DNA from: CAVZZV01 sp963779845
GTDB taxonomy: Bacteria > Bacteroidota > Bacteroidia > Bacteroidales > GCA-2748055
Assembly (NCBI GenBank): GCA_963779845.1
Contig: CAVZZV010000001.1
Location: forward strand, 124,001 to 188,000
Length of the DNA stretch: 64,000 nucleotides
Reading direction: 5' to 3'
Below, in pieces: positions 45,659 through 55,167 of this stretch. A program made the translations under genes and the position numbers. Each line of letters starts with the position of its first letter. Position 1 is the stretch's first letter. The notes below the pieces were generated by a model. That model saw only the letters and a program-made list of their open reading frames with translations. It did no database searches and was not told where the DNA came from.

Positions 45659-47299
45659 TTAATTTTGTTCACCCGGAAAAACCCGTTTGTATTCCGTATT
45701 CCAAACAGCTTCCATTTCCTTTACTTTTTCAGGCATTTTGTCTGCCAGATTGTTCGTTTCGGTGCGGTCTTCCGCCAAATTAAAAAGCTCCCATTTCCTG
45801 TTCTTGAGGGCTGCAATTTTCCAATCGTCAATGCGCAGCGCACGGCCCCCTTCGTGTTCCCAGAAAAGTGTATCATGTGTTGTTGAAATTTCATTGTTTA
45901 ATAATGGCAATAGACTTTTCCCCTCAATAGGAGTTGTTTCTAACCCATTAACCTGAGAAGGATAATCAGCATTTGCCAGCTCCAGGCAAGTTGGCAAAAA
46001 ATCAATTACATGCCCAACCCCGTTATTGATTGCATTTTCTTTTCTGTTTAATCCGGCAGGCCAGTGGATAATCAAAGGGGTACAATTTCCGCCTTCAAAG
46101 GATTCTTTCTTCCAGTACCGGAAGGGCGCATTAATGGCTCCCGCCCAGGCAACTCCAAGATAACCCCAGGTCTTTTCGGCCCCGGGCCGTTCAAAATCTT
46201 CATATACTATTTCTTCGCCTTCGCGGGTATGCCCCGGACGGTCAAAACCAGGCTTGTATCCGCGTTCGGGAGAGGCTCCGTTATCTGCAAGAAAAAAAAT
46301 GATCGTATTGTCATATTCACCGGTTTCTTTCAATTTTTGAATTAAACGGCCTACTCCCTGATCCAACCGGTCAACCATGGCTGCATGTGCTTCCATGTGT
46401 CTGGCTTCCCATGCCTTATCTTCACACTCAGACCACAGTTTTCCCGATTCGTTTTTGGCAAGGGGTGCCACCGTCGGGTCTACAATCCCTTTCCCGATTA
46501 AACCCTGGTATCGTTTCTCGCGCAGCGTATCCCATCCTTCGTCATAAACGCCTTTGTATTTTTCAATATCTTCAGGTAGAGCATGCAAGGGCCAGTGCGG
46601 AGCAGTATGTGCCACATATAAAAAGAAGGGTTTTTCGTCTTTACTGAAATCTTCCACCATCTCGATTGATTTGTCGGTGATAAAATCGGTAATATAAAAA
46701 TCTTCCGGCACTTCTTTTATCGCTTCATTATTGTGTACAAGACTGAATGGGTCATAATAATCCACTACTCCCCAAATGACTCCCCAGTGTTCTTCAAAAC
46801 CACGATTGTGGGGATATGATTCAACAGGAGCAAAAATACTACTGTCCAATCGGTGTGAAAGCCAAAGCAATTGTTCTTCGTGATTTTTCAGTGCTTCAGT
46901 GCGTGAAAGATGCCACTTACCAGCCATTCCGGTGTGGTAACCATTTTCTTTTAAAATCTCGGCAATGGTAGCTGCGTTTCTTGAAAGTGTTTGCCCATTG
47001 CGGTCGAGTCCTACTTGATGGGGATATTTTCCGGTTAATAATGCTGCCCTGGTGGGACAACACCTGGCAGCATTGTAGAACTGGGTGAAACGAATGCCAT
47101 TAGCAGCCAGACCGTCAAGGTTTGGAGTATGTATTTCTCCCCCGTAGCAACCGATATCGGAGTAGCCAAGATCGTCGGCCATAATGATGACAATATTGGG
47201 ACGACCCTCTTTATTCTCGGTTTTTTGTGATTGCTTACCGGAGCAACCGAAAGCTATCATTGCAACAATAATTAATACTGAGTTCTTCTTGATAACCAT
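45659..47299 (-). CDS. sulfatase (S1 family), lipoprotein, formylglycine motif CCPTR
   Basis: The 546-residue product has a lipoprotein signal (MIAFGC, Cys19). The sulfatase core starts with NIVIIMADDLGYSDIGCYGG, where the two Asp bind calcium. The formylglycine signature C80-C-P-T-R84 and LLTGKYPHQVG follow. FFLADNGAS carries further metal ligands, and a C-terminal subdomain ends with EHEGGRALRIDDWKIA. It removes sulfate esters from a polysaccharide or oligosaccharide in the envelope. The sulfatase maturation enzyme is not in the window. It is the last gene of the minus-strand sulfatase/GH block. Confidence 0.93.
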   Translation of the reverse strand: MVIKKNSVLIIVAMIAFGCSGKQSQKTENKEGRPNIVIIMADDLGYSDIGCYGGEIHTPNLDGLAANGIRFTQFYNAARCCPTRAALLTGKYPHQVGLDRNGQTLSRNAATIAEILKENGYHTGMAGKWHLSRTEALKNHEEQLLWLSHRLDSSIFAPVESYPHNRGFEEHWGVIWGVVDYYDPFSLVHNNEAIKEVPEDFYITDFITDKSIEMVEDFSKDEKPFFLYVAHTAPHWPLHALPEDIEKYKGVYDEGWDTLREKRYQGLIGKGIVDPTVAPLAKNESGKLWSECEDKAWEARHMEAHAAMVDRLDQGVGRLIQKLKETGEYDNTIIFFLADNGASPERGYKPGFDRPGHTREGEEIVYEDFERPGAEKTWGYLGVAWAGAINAPFRYWKKESFEGGNCTPLIIHWPAGLNRKENAINNGVGHVIDFLPTCLELANADYPSQVNGLETTPIEGKSLLPLLNNEISTTHDTLFWEHEGGRALRIDDWKIAALKNRKWELFNLAEDRTETNNLADKMPEKVKEMEAVWNTEYKRVFPGEQN

Positions 47300-47475
47300 A
47301 TTTTCTAGTTGGTTAAATTAATCCTGACTAACTGGTTCTTAAATTTAAAAAACTTTCCTATATATCTCAAAGTCCGTTTTTTCTTTTACACTATGTTTAA
47401 AAGTTAATTTAAAAATTTCTAGAAATCCTTCCGATTTTTAGCAAAATCCTGGCCTGGAACTCAAAAATAATGTTT

Positions 47476-48489
47476 TTATTCACTTCCGGAAGGATAGGGC
47501 TGAGGAGCGGTTGTAGGTCCCTCAATAATCATTTTCCCATTTATAAAATATACCCTGTCGATATATACCGCCCTGTTTCCACTCGGCTTATCAGGGAAAG
47601 TATGGGCATGATAAATTATAAATAGTTCTTCTCCATTAGGAGAATAGGCAAAACTGTTGTGTCCAGGACCGGAAACACCAATAGCCATATTTGCTTTGAG
47701 AATAGGATTTTCTTCTGCCTTTATCCATGGGCCAAGTGGGTTTTCAGAAGTCGCATAGCCCACTGCATATTCTTTAGTATTATAGCCATTTGCAGAATAA
47801 GTCATATAATATTTTCCCTCATGTTTCAATACAAATGGCCCTTCATTCCATAGTCGGGTTCCATTAATATCTTCCCATTCCTTATCCGGAGTAATAACCA
47901 GTTTGGGCTCTGTAACAAAGGTTTTTAAATCTTCGCTCAACTGAGCAGCAAATATCTGACTTGTTGACCTTCCATTGATGGAATTGGTGCTGCAATCTCT
48001 TACAAAGTAGGTATACACATTTTCCCCATCAATAAGAATTGTTGCATCAATATGAGACAATTCATGCTTGTACCAGGGAGACTTATAATTTTTGAAGGGA
48101 CCTTCAGGACTGTCACTGACCGCAAGACACAATTGCATTATTCTTGTAGAATCTGCTGCACTGTAGGTCATGTAGAATTTACCCTTGTACTCCACTACCT
48201 CAGGAGCCCAGAAACGATTGGTCCCGAAAATCCCCGGGGTTTTATTTGACAAGGCCATCCCTTGCTTTTCCCAGTTAACCATGTCTTTAGACTTCCAGTA
48301 GTAAAATCCTTCCTTACCATTAGAGGTACAATACATATAATAGACTCCATCATGCTTTAAAACAAAGGGGTCGCCAATTCCGGTAATATTAGATAAAGGA
48401 TTGGAATAGTATTTCTTTGCCTGTTCCTGTCCATTTGTAAATTGGAAAAATACAGTTATAAAGAAGGTGAATATTAATATGCGTATCAT
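47476..48489 (-). CDS. glycoside hydrolase family 43 enzyme, exported
   Basis: The 337-residue product has a signal peptide ending NGQ. It has the five-bladed GH43 propeller with the catalytic base Asp in GIGDPFVLKHDGVYYMYC, the pKa-tuning Asp in SHIDATILID, and the catalytic acid Glu in LWNEGPFVLKHEGKYYMTYS. GH43 enzymes remove alpha-L-arabinofuranose, beta-xylose or galactose units. It starts 12 bases after the adjacent sulfatase gene, so both probably share a transcript and attack the same sulfated glycan. The exact linkage cannot be read. Confidence 0.92.
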   Translation of the reverse strand: MIRILIFTFFITVFFQFTNGQEQAKKYYSNPLSNITGIGDPFVLKHDGVYYMYCTSNGKEGFYYWKSKDMVNWEKQGMALSNKTPGIFGTNRFWAPEVVEYKGKFYMTYSAADSTRIMQLCLAVSDSPEGPFKNYKSPWYKHELSHIDATILIDGENVYTYFVRDCSTNSINGRSTSQIFAAQLSEDLKTFVTEPKLVITPDKEWEDINGTRLWNEGPFVLKHEGKYYMTYSANGYNTKEYAVGYATSENPLGPWIKAEENPILKANMAIGVSGPGHNSFAYSPNGEELFIIYHAHTFPDKPSGNRAVYIDRVYFINGKMIIEGPTTAPQPYPSGSE

Positions 48490-48501
48490 TGTATTCGAAA
48501 A

Positions 48502-49905
48502 TTAGTTATTTTCAATCTTATATTCATCCATGGGAGGCAATTCTGAGAACCAATCCAGTACTTTTTCCTTTAAACTTTCAGCTATTTTGGGATACTTTGA
48601 CACCAGGTTTATTGTTTCCGCTTCATCTTCAAGTAGGTTATACAGCTCAGCATTGCTACCATCAGTATTTACCAATAATTTATAATCTCCCTGCCGAATG
48701 GCCAAATCCGGAAGGTCGTGCCCTTTTTTACCGTTAATACCGGATGGGCGTAACCACATTATTGGCTTTTGGCGCTTTGGAGAATCCTCTCCCAACAATA
48801 CTTTACTGACATCAATTCCATCGAAATCTAGCTGAGGCTCTTTTATACCGGCAAAAGCCAAAAAAGTAGGGGGTAAATCCATGCCCGCAATCACATTTTT
48901 ATTGTTAACTTTTCCGTATAGTTCCGGTTTTATCTTGCCCGGGCTCCAGACAATAAACGGTTCTCTGATGCCCCCTTCATATAAATTTCCTTTTGTACCC
49001 CGAAAGTTTCCGGCAGAACCTACACCAGGTGCAGGTCCGTTATCGCTGGTAACGATAATGATGGTGTTTTCTGCCAATTTCTTATTGTCTTTTATATAGC
49101 TAAAGATTCTCCCCAATTCTTCATCGAGCTCATTAATTACTCCAATATAATGATCATGCCGGCTACCATCGCCCCTGTTTAATGGAGATGGTTCAAGGGG
49201 AGTGTGCACATCGTCGGGCCAAAGATTAATATAAAATGGTTTGTTTTCTTTTTGGGCATTTTCAATAGCCTTTATTGCGCGATCAACAAAACGGGCAGTA
49301 ACATTATACCGGTTTTCCCAATGCACTTCTCCTCGACCCAGTTCTGCAGATTGATGTTCCAATCCTCTGGTGCTATCCCCATTCAAATCCAGCGTTTCGT
49401 AGGTGGCCAGATATCTTTCGCCCAATCCTTCAAACTGGGTTACCGATTCGTCAAAACCATATTCCGTGATTAAAGGGACATCGCCAATATCCCGACCACC
49501 TCCCATGTGCCATTTGCCAATATGTGCCGTGTAATATCCGGCTTTCGAAAGCTCACGGGCTACTGTGGGAGCTTCTTTTTTAAGGTAATCGTTCATGTCC
49601 CTCTGTTTGTTATGTGCTCTTGAATCAATATAACTTGTTATTCCCCAGCGTGGAGGATACTGACCTGTGGTAACTGCTACACGCGAAGGAGAACAAATTG
49701 GCGCATTTACGTAAAATTGGGTAAAACGTATACCCTCGTTTGCTAATTGATCAATTTGAGGGGTCTTAACTTCTGTATTTCCATAAGAACCTAAATCTGC
49801 ATATCCCATGTCGTCAATAAATACAAAAAGAATATTTGGTTTTTGTTGAGTAAATGCAGTATTCATTGCAAAAACAACTGCCAGTAAGAATATTAATTTT
49901 TTCAT
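48502..49905 (-). CDS. sulfatase (S1 family), exported, motif CSPSR
   Basis: The start at 49905 (MKKLIFLLAVVFAMNTAFTQ) gives 467 residues and a clean signal peptide; the open frame begins ten codons upstream without one. The core opens PNILFVFIDDMGYADLGSYG and has the classical formylglycine motif C71-S-P-S-R75. VTSDNGPAPGVGSAGNFRG and KGNLYEGGIREPFIVW are typical of the arylsulfatase A/endo-acting group. GH43 follows 12 bases downstream. Upstream lies a 468-nt gap with the remnant of another gene. Confidence 0.93.
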   Translation of the reverse strand: MKKLIFLLAVVFAMNTAFTQQKPNILFVFIDDMGYADLGSYGNTEVKTPQIDQLANEGIRFTQFYVNAPICSPSRVAVTTGQYPPRWGITSYIDSRAHNKQRDMNDYLKKEAPTVARELSKAGYYTAHIGKWHMGGGRDIGDVPLITEYGFDESVTQFEGLGERYLATYETLDLNGDSTRGLEHQSAELGRGEVHWENRYNVTARFVDRAIKAIENAQKENKPFYINLWPDDVHTPLEPSPLNRGDGSRHDHYIGVINELDEELGRIFSYIKDNKKLAENTIIIVTSDNGPAPGVGSAGNFRGTKGNLYEGGIREPFIVWSPGKIKPELYGKVNNKNVIAGMDLPPTFLAFAGIKEPQLDFDGIDVSKVLLGEDSPKRQKPIMWLRPSGINGKKGHDLPDLAIRQGDYKLLVNTDGSNAELYNLLEDEAETINLVSKYPKIAESLKEKVLDWFSELPPMDEYKIENN

Positions 49906-50141
49906 AACATCTTTATTATATTTCTTATTATTCACAAGTTATAAAATTTAAGCTTTCGAAGTTATAGTTCTAATTATCTGTACATTACCTATCCCGATTT
50001 TCGCTAATTCTAAATGACTAACGAAGGTTGGTCCTTTCTTATTGCATGAATATTATTTGTGATTAAACTGTATGCTTCTTCCCGCTAAAAATAATTGACC
50101 ATCTTTTTGTATCACTAATCGAATCATTTTCATCGTTTTTC

Positions 50142-50321
50142 TTATTTCTTTAATAGCTTCATTCCAAAACCAGGTGTCTCCGATACCTTAATATTGCCAT
50201 TAATAATTGGGTAATCGCCATATTCGATATCATTTGAAAGGCAGGTGACCCCTTCAATGGCGCATATATTGCCAAGTCCGGCAGAAAGATGCGCATTATA
50301 ATTAGTTTTTAAACGCCTAAT
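50142..50321 (-). pseudogene. 3' remnant of an enolase-superfamily (mandelate racemase-like) gene
   Basis: An open stretch of 59 codons without a start ends in a natural stop at 50142. Its translation (AHLSAGLGNICAIEGVTC, later NDIEYGDYPI, NGNIKVSETPGFGMKL) matches the C-terminal end of mandelate racemase/muconate lactonizing enzymes, which close with a D-G-x-I-x-V-x-x-x-P-G-x-G pattern. The rest of the gene is gone; in-frame stops lie directly upstream. The gap 49906-50373 holds nothing else that I can support. It points to gene loss inside the polysaccharide block. Confidence 0.6.
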
Positions 50322-50373
50322 TTAATATTAAAAACAGCTGCATTTGCCAAAAGTTTTCCCTACTTATGTTTTA

Positions 50374-52824
50374 CTAAGGGTTAGTGGTCGGGGATTGATT
50401 ATCCACTATCTCCATTACTTCCACATCAACGAGAACATAATCCGAGAAGCGGTCAATTGTTCCTTGTTTAGCACGAAGTCCAGGCACAAATTGAACAGTG
50501 ATGGTGTTTTTTCCCTCCTTTAAAATCTTATTTACTATCGGTTGGGGTAAAATAACATCGGCTACCCTTAACTCAGGCATAAATTGTCTGGTAGTTTCAT
50601 CAACTACAAAGGTACCATTAAGGTAAATACGGGAGTGAATCCAGGGTTCTCCTTCACCACCCAATTTAGTATAAATCCGAACAGAATATTGCTTATCAAA
50701 ATCCATAATATCAATATCTTTTTTAATCAAAAGTTGAGATTTTCCATCCCAATCAGCGCCGATGTGAGAATCTGGAAAATTTCCAAATGGTGCTTCCCCA
50801 ATCCTCCATTTTAAACTATTGAAATCAGGATTTTCCTGAACAGCCACAGCATCCAAAATACTTTGTTCACTGGCTCTATCTTTAATTTCCTGAATCGGAA
50901 TATTAGCCATCTCCCAGGTTTGGGTTTCCTTTATAGAAGAAGGAATAAGAGACTTTTGCATGGGAGGAGGCTTGAACAGTAAATTATGCAATACCCGCAG
51001 ACTATCCGGATGGATTTTACTCACCTCTCTGTCAAACGAAAGCCAACCATTCTCCTCCATTTTCATGTCGGTCATTTGAGTATAAATCGCGGCGCGTAAT
51101 CCACTATTCTGCAGGATATGAAGATTATCCATAAATTGCTTATACTGTTTTTGTAATCCTTCACCTGCAGTAAATGTAGGACGGAAAATGTCGTGTTTTT
51201 GGTTATCATCCCTAGGAATTTCCGGGTTAAAGCCTCCAAACAATGGATTCACCGGAACACCCGCTTTATTGGAACGCCCAAGCCAGTTATGTGGAGGAAC
51301 GGCGGATGCAAAACCGCCACATTCGCCTAAAACAATGGCTCTTTTATCGACCCCCGGGGCAGTTATGGCAGGCCTGAAAGTATAATCATGTATATCCCGG
51401 ATATTGCCAAGCTCAGGATTGTCTGTCCAACCACTTGCAATATTTAATAGCCGCGTGCTATCTAAAGGTTGCACTTGCTCAAATATACGTTTAGTATCAT
51501 GTTGTCCCCAGGATTCATTAAAAATTATCCACATCACGATTGATGGATGATTATAGAGGGTTGCAATCATTTCTTTTTGCTCATTAAACCAAAAATCAGA
51601 CTGCTCCCTAATTTGGTTTTTATTGCTTCTGCCAGAAATAAAATCCTGCCAAACCAATAGCCCTAATTTATCGCAATGATAATAAAACCTTCTCGGATTT
51701 TGCTTGATATGTAAGCGCACCATATTACAACCTATTCGTTTCAGATATTCTGCTTCCCATTCCATAGCAGCATCACTGGGGGGTGTTAATCCTCCATCAG
51801 GCCAGTAATTCTGGTCAAGGGGTCCCATTTGGAAAATTGGTTTACCATTTAACAAAACCTCGGTGGCCTCCTCTGTTACTTGTGTGGCAATGGTTCGCAT
51901 ACCAAAATAGCATTCTACAACATCAGTTATCTCTGAATCATTTAAAAGAGTAATTTTCAAGTCATACAGAAATGGTGTCTCAGGGCTCCAAAGTTTCGGA
52001 TTGGGAATTTGCATCCTGCTCCTACTACCTGCTTCAGAGGTAAGCGATTGTAATAAATTGCCATCATCAAATATTTCATACCTGATTTTTAAACCGGAAC
52101 TTGTACCCGAAATTTTGGCGGTAATTGTGACATCAGTCAGACTCGTATTAATTTTCACAGATTCAACAGAGGCTATTTTGGATACAGGTTCCATCCAGAC
52201 TGTTTGCCAAATTCCTGAACAAGTTTCATAATTCGCTGTACCTGACCCCTGTTTTCCCATAGAATGGAAGATTTCATTTTTGGGATCATTTACCTTTACA
52301 AGAAGTTCAGAACTGTCTTGAATTTGTCTTGCATCCAGCGAAAAAGAGAAGGGTTGATACCCCCCTTTATGATGACCAACCATTTTACCATTCAACCAAA
52401 CAGTTGTTTCAAAATCGGATGCCTCAAAATGAAGAAGAACTTTCTTATCCTTCCACTCTTCAGGAATCTGAACTATTCGTTTGTACCAAATTGCTTCATT
52501 CGTTTCCACTTGTCTTCCAACACCCGATAATGGAGCTTCAATTGAAAAAGGAACGAGTATTTTTCCAAACCACTCAGAAGGTTGAGCATCCAGTGAATTT
52601 GAAGTTATGGTATAATTCCACAAACCATTTAGATTAAGCCAGTTTTTCCGTGCCATTTGTGGCCGTGGATACTCTTTCCATGCGTTATCGGGTGCAACAT
52701 CTTTACCCCAGCGTGTTATAAGGGTTGAAGTTTCCTTTACAGTAGTTTCGTAAGGAACATATTGTTGTGCATTTCCGGAAAGAATTAAGCATGAAATACA
52801 GGTAAATATAATTAATTTCTTCAT
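50374..52824 (-). CDS. glycoside hydrolase family 2 enzyme, exported
   Basis: The start at 52824 (MKKLIIFTCISCLILSGNAQ) gives 816 residues and a signal peptide. The GH2 order is seen: sugar-binding N-domain (PRPQMARKNWLNLNGLWNY), Ig-like domain, TIM barrel with the acid/base Glu in WIIFNESWGQHD and the probable nucleophile Glu in VLGECGGFA, and a C-terminal beta domain. Members are beta-galactosidases, beta-glucuronidases or beta-mannosidases; the activity is not decided here. It lies 60 bases downstream of a sulfatase gene and presumably shares its transcript and substrate. Confidence 0.92.
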   Translation of the reverse strand: MKKLIIFTCISCLILSGNAQQYVPYETTVKETSTLITRWGKDVAPDNAWKEYPRPQMARKNWLNLNGLWNYTITSNSLDAQPSEWFGKILVPFSIEAPLSGVGRQVETNEAIWYKRIVQIPEEWKDKKVLLHFEASDFETTVWLNGKMVGHHKGGYQPFSFSLDARQIQDSSELLVKVNDPKNEIFHSMGKQGSGTANYETCSGIWQTVWMEPVSKIASVESVKINTSLTDVTITAKISGTSSGLKIRYEIFDDGNLLQSLTSEAGSRSRMQIPNPKLWSPETPFLYDLKITLLNDSEITDVVECYFGMRTIATQVTEEATEVLLNGKPIFQMGPLDQNYWPDGGLTPPSDAAMEWEAEYLKRIGCNMVRLHIKQNPRRFYYHCDKLGLLVWQDFISGRSNKNQIREQSDFWFNEQKEMIATLYNHPSIVMWIIFNESWGQHDTKRIFEQVQPLDSTRLLNIASGWTDNPELGNIRDIHDYTFRPAITAPGVDKRAIVLGECGGFASAVPPHNWLGRSNKAGVPVNPLFGGFNPEIPRDDNQKHDIFRPTFTAGEGLQKQYKQFMDNLHILQNSGLRAAIYTQMTDMKMEENGWLSFDREVSKIHPDSLRVLHNLLFKPPPMQKSLIPSSIKETQTWEMANIPIQEIKDRASEQSILDAVAVQENPDFNSLKWRIGEAPFGNFPDSHIGADWDGKSQLLIKKDIDIMDFDKQYSVRIYTKLGGEGEPWIHSRIYLNGTFVVDETTRQFMPELRVADVILPQPIVNKILKEGKNTITVQFVPGLRAKQGTIDRFSDYVLVDVEVMEIVDNQSPTTNP

Positions 52825-52884
52825 TTTGGTTCTTATTATTTTATCCTGATCGATCATCTTTCCCTGACAAAACCAAATTTGATA

Positions 52885-54300
52885 CTATTTAATTTCCCAA
52901 TAGCCGTTTGCAAACGCATCTTCAGTATCAACAGAGATTCCCGGATCTTTTTGATCAGCCATCCAATTTTCCAATTCCTTCCTCAATCGCTTTTTTTCTT
53001 GTTGAAATTTTGAGTCATTAGCAAGATTATCAAACTGATTTGGATCATCCTTCAGGGAATACAGTTCCTCGGCAGGCCGATGATAAAAACGATTCACCAG
53101 AAACTCCTCACGATGATTTGTCCTGGCTGCATCTTTCCAGCTTTTCCACCAGTTTTCTCTATGAGCTCCGGCTTCAATATGCTTCTCGAAATAACTACTA
53201 TCAGGTAACAAATTCAAAATATATTGATAATCCTTACTGATAACAGACCGGATAGGATAGGGATGTCCCTCCGGCACATTATTGTGCATACAATACACAT
53301 ATTCACGGTGATTTTCTTTTTTATGAAGTAAGACGTCAAGAAAACTTGTGCCTGAAATAGCTGGATTTTTTTCTCCTCCTGCAATATCAATAAATGTAGG
53401 TGTGATATCAGCGAATTGTACCAAAGCATCTGTCTTTGTGCCGGGTTTAATTTTCCCCGGCCATTTTGCAATAATACCGGTATGCACTCCCTGATTCCAG
53501 TTGGTCCATTTTCCACCACTAAATTGCCATCCTTGCTCGGTCGAAAGCATCACAAGGGTATTTTCAGCTTTCCCTGTTTCTTCAAGGGTTTTCATTATTT
53601 CACCCACTTGACGGTCAAAATAAGTCAATTCGGCCAAATATCTGGAATAGGCTTCCCGTACCTCAGGAGTATCTCCGAGTGAAGCCGGTATTTTCAATTT
53701 TTCCGGCGGATAGGCTGAGGGATCTCCAAGAGTCCAGGGTGCATGTGGATTTGTAGAGCAAATGAAAAGGCAAAAGGGTTGCTCCCTATCCTCCTCCATA
53801 AAAGCTTTAATACCACTGCAATCTTCTATTTTTTCCTTTGCATTAACACAATTTTCCTCAAAACCGGGCACGTTAATATATGGGAAAACTTCTTTGGGTG
53901 TGGCATGTTTTTTCCCTGAAATACCCACCCTGTATCCCAAATCAGTTAAATAATGGAAAATGCTTTTTGTCCCGGGTTTAGATTTTGCATGATTCCAGGC
54001 ACATCCACTTTCCAATGCATACAAACCGGTATATAATTCCTGGCGGCATGGCACGCACATTGACATCCCTACGTAAGCACGTCTAAACAGCAAACCCTCT
54101 TCTGCCAATTGATCTATGTTTGGGGTTTTGGCATTCAGTCCGCCAAAACAGCCCACCTCATTATAGGAGCAATCATCGGCCATAATAAACAGAATATTGG
54201 GTTGATCATCTTTTCCTGATAAGGAAGTACATGATGAAAATTGAACCAAAATAACGGCAGCCAGTAAAATAAAATTAATCTTTGAATGTATTTTTTTCAT
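52885..54300 (-). CDS. sulfatase (S1 family), lipoprotein, motif CVPCR
   Basis: The 471-residue product has a lipoprotein signal (VQFSSC, Cys24). The core starts PNILFIMADDCSYNEVGCFGG, and the formylglycine signature is C82-V-P-C-R86, with Cys instead of Ser/Thr/Ala at the fourth place. MLSTEQGWQFSGGKW gives the second metal/sulfate region with Glu-Gln in place of the usual Asp-Asn-Gly. This variant group exists among Bacteroidota sulfatases, but the motif should be read with care. It is the first gene of the minus-strand block, closest to tRNA-Leu(GAG). Confidence 0.9.
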   Translation of the reverse strand: MKKIHSKINFILLAAVILVQFSSCTSLSGKDDQPNILFIMADDCSYNEVGCFGGLNAKTPNIDQLAEEGLLFRRAYVGMSMCVPCRQELYTGLYALESGCAWNHAKSKPGTKSIFHYLTDLGYRVGISGKKHATPKEVFPYINVPGFEENCVNAKEKIEDCSGIKAFMEEDREQPFCLFICSTNPHAPWTLGDPSAYPPEKLKIPASLGDTPEVREAYSRYLAELTYFDRQVGEIMKTLEETGKAENTLVMLSTEQGWQFSGGKWTNWNQGVHTGIIAKWPGKIKPGTKTDALVQFADITPTFIDIAGGEKNPAISGTSFLDVLLHKKENHREYVYCMHNNVPEGHPYPIRSVISKDYQYILNLLPDSSYFEKHIEAGAHRENWWKSWKDAARTNHREEFLVNRFYHRPAEELYSLKDDPNQFDNLANDSKFQQEKKRLRKELENWMADQKDPGISVDTEDAFANGYWEIK

Positions 54301-54892
54301 AACTTATAGTGTTAATGCGGTTTTTCCAAAATTTTAACTAAACCTTCCTGAATAACTTTCTCCGCATCCGGTTGTTTAAGATAATTCTGTATAAAACCAT
54401 AATTACTTTAGGTTTATTTTTTAAAAATGGCATCAAATGCAAGAACTCCCCCTTTTTCTGGTGAGAATAAAGAACTCCATACTCGTATATCCTATTTTAA
54501 GACAGAATCGTCAGCCTTTTTAACTGACGAAGGATAAACTTTCTTCGTCCAATACAGAATAATTACGGGGCAATAAATGTAAGAAATATTAAAAGTAAAA
54601 TCAATTTCTACTCTGATTTTCCGGGTAAAAAACTGAAATTGTTTAATAATGTTTAATCCAGGTTAGAAGGGGGAAATGTTAATATAAATTTCGTTTTTAT
54701 ACAGAAAATAACAGATAGACAACAGGTCGGCCCTTACAAGATAGCACCTAAAATTCTTAAACCTGTCGTAAATAAAAGAATATTATCCTAATCTGTCTAG
54801 TTGGCAATATTGGGACTCCCGAGGATAATTATTTTGAAGAAACTCGCTGAATTAATCTTTTTTTATATATTTGCAACACATTTTTGAAAAAT
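54301..54892. other. 592-nt gap between sulfatase block and tRNA-Leu(GAG)
   Basis: No complete gene. A 31-codon minus-strand stretch without a start (54312-54407; ...NYLKQPDAEKVIQEGLVKIL...) ends with a stop and looks like the 3' end of a lost gene, though too short to name. A 7-bp inverted repeat (TCGTCAG/CTGACGA, 54508-54530) has no T run. The promoter of the tRNA lies at the right end. Confidence 0.35.
54866..54873 (+). promoter_or_regulatory. promoter -7 box of tRNA-Leu(GAG)
   Basis: TATATTTG fits the TAnnTTTG consensus exactly and places the transcription start near 54880, 13 bases before the tRNA. Confidence 0.65.
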
Positions 54893-54976
54893 GCCCAGGT
54901 GGTGAAATTGGTAGACACGCCAGCTTGAGGGGCTGGTGCCCGTTAGGGTGTGCTGGTTCGAGTCCAGTCCTGGGCA
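54893..54976 (+). tRNA. tRNA-Leu (anticodon GAG)
   Basis: An 84-nt class II tRNA. Acceptor stem GCCCAGG pairs with CCTGGGC. The anticodon arm CCAGC-TTGAGGG-GCTGG gives GAG. The long variable arm is TGCCCGTTAGGGTG and the T-arm CTGG-TTCGAGT-CCAG. CCA is not encoded (CAA follows the discriminator A). A terminator begins 14 bases downstream. Confidence 0.96.
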
Positions 54977-54990
54977 CAATAAAAAATTAA

Positions 54991-55021
54991 AGCACTTAAA
55001 TCATGGATTTGAGTGCTTTTT
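54991..55021 (+). terminator. terminator of tRNA-Leu(GAG)
   Basis: A 12-bp stem (AGCACTTAAATC with GATTTGAGTGCT, one G-U pair) with a 3-nt loop is followed by five T. Confidence 0.9.
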
Positions 55022-55167
55022 GCATTTGATAAACACTCGAATTGAAGGCCTCTGAAAACCAGATAAACAAGATTTTTTAGAGCTTTCTAAACTAATGTGT
55101 TAGGGGGTTATTACAAATCTTTCAGGAAACGGTTCAGGCAAAGGCCTTAAAAACCTGGCCAAACTCC

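Noticed and set aside
50053..50133. 26-codon minus-strand ORF (MKMIRLVIQKDGQLFLAGRS...)
   Set aside because: Very short, no family match by eye and no ribosome site; not enough to call a gene, may be further debris.
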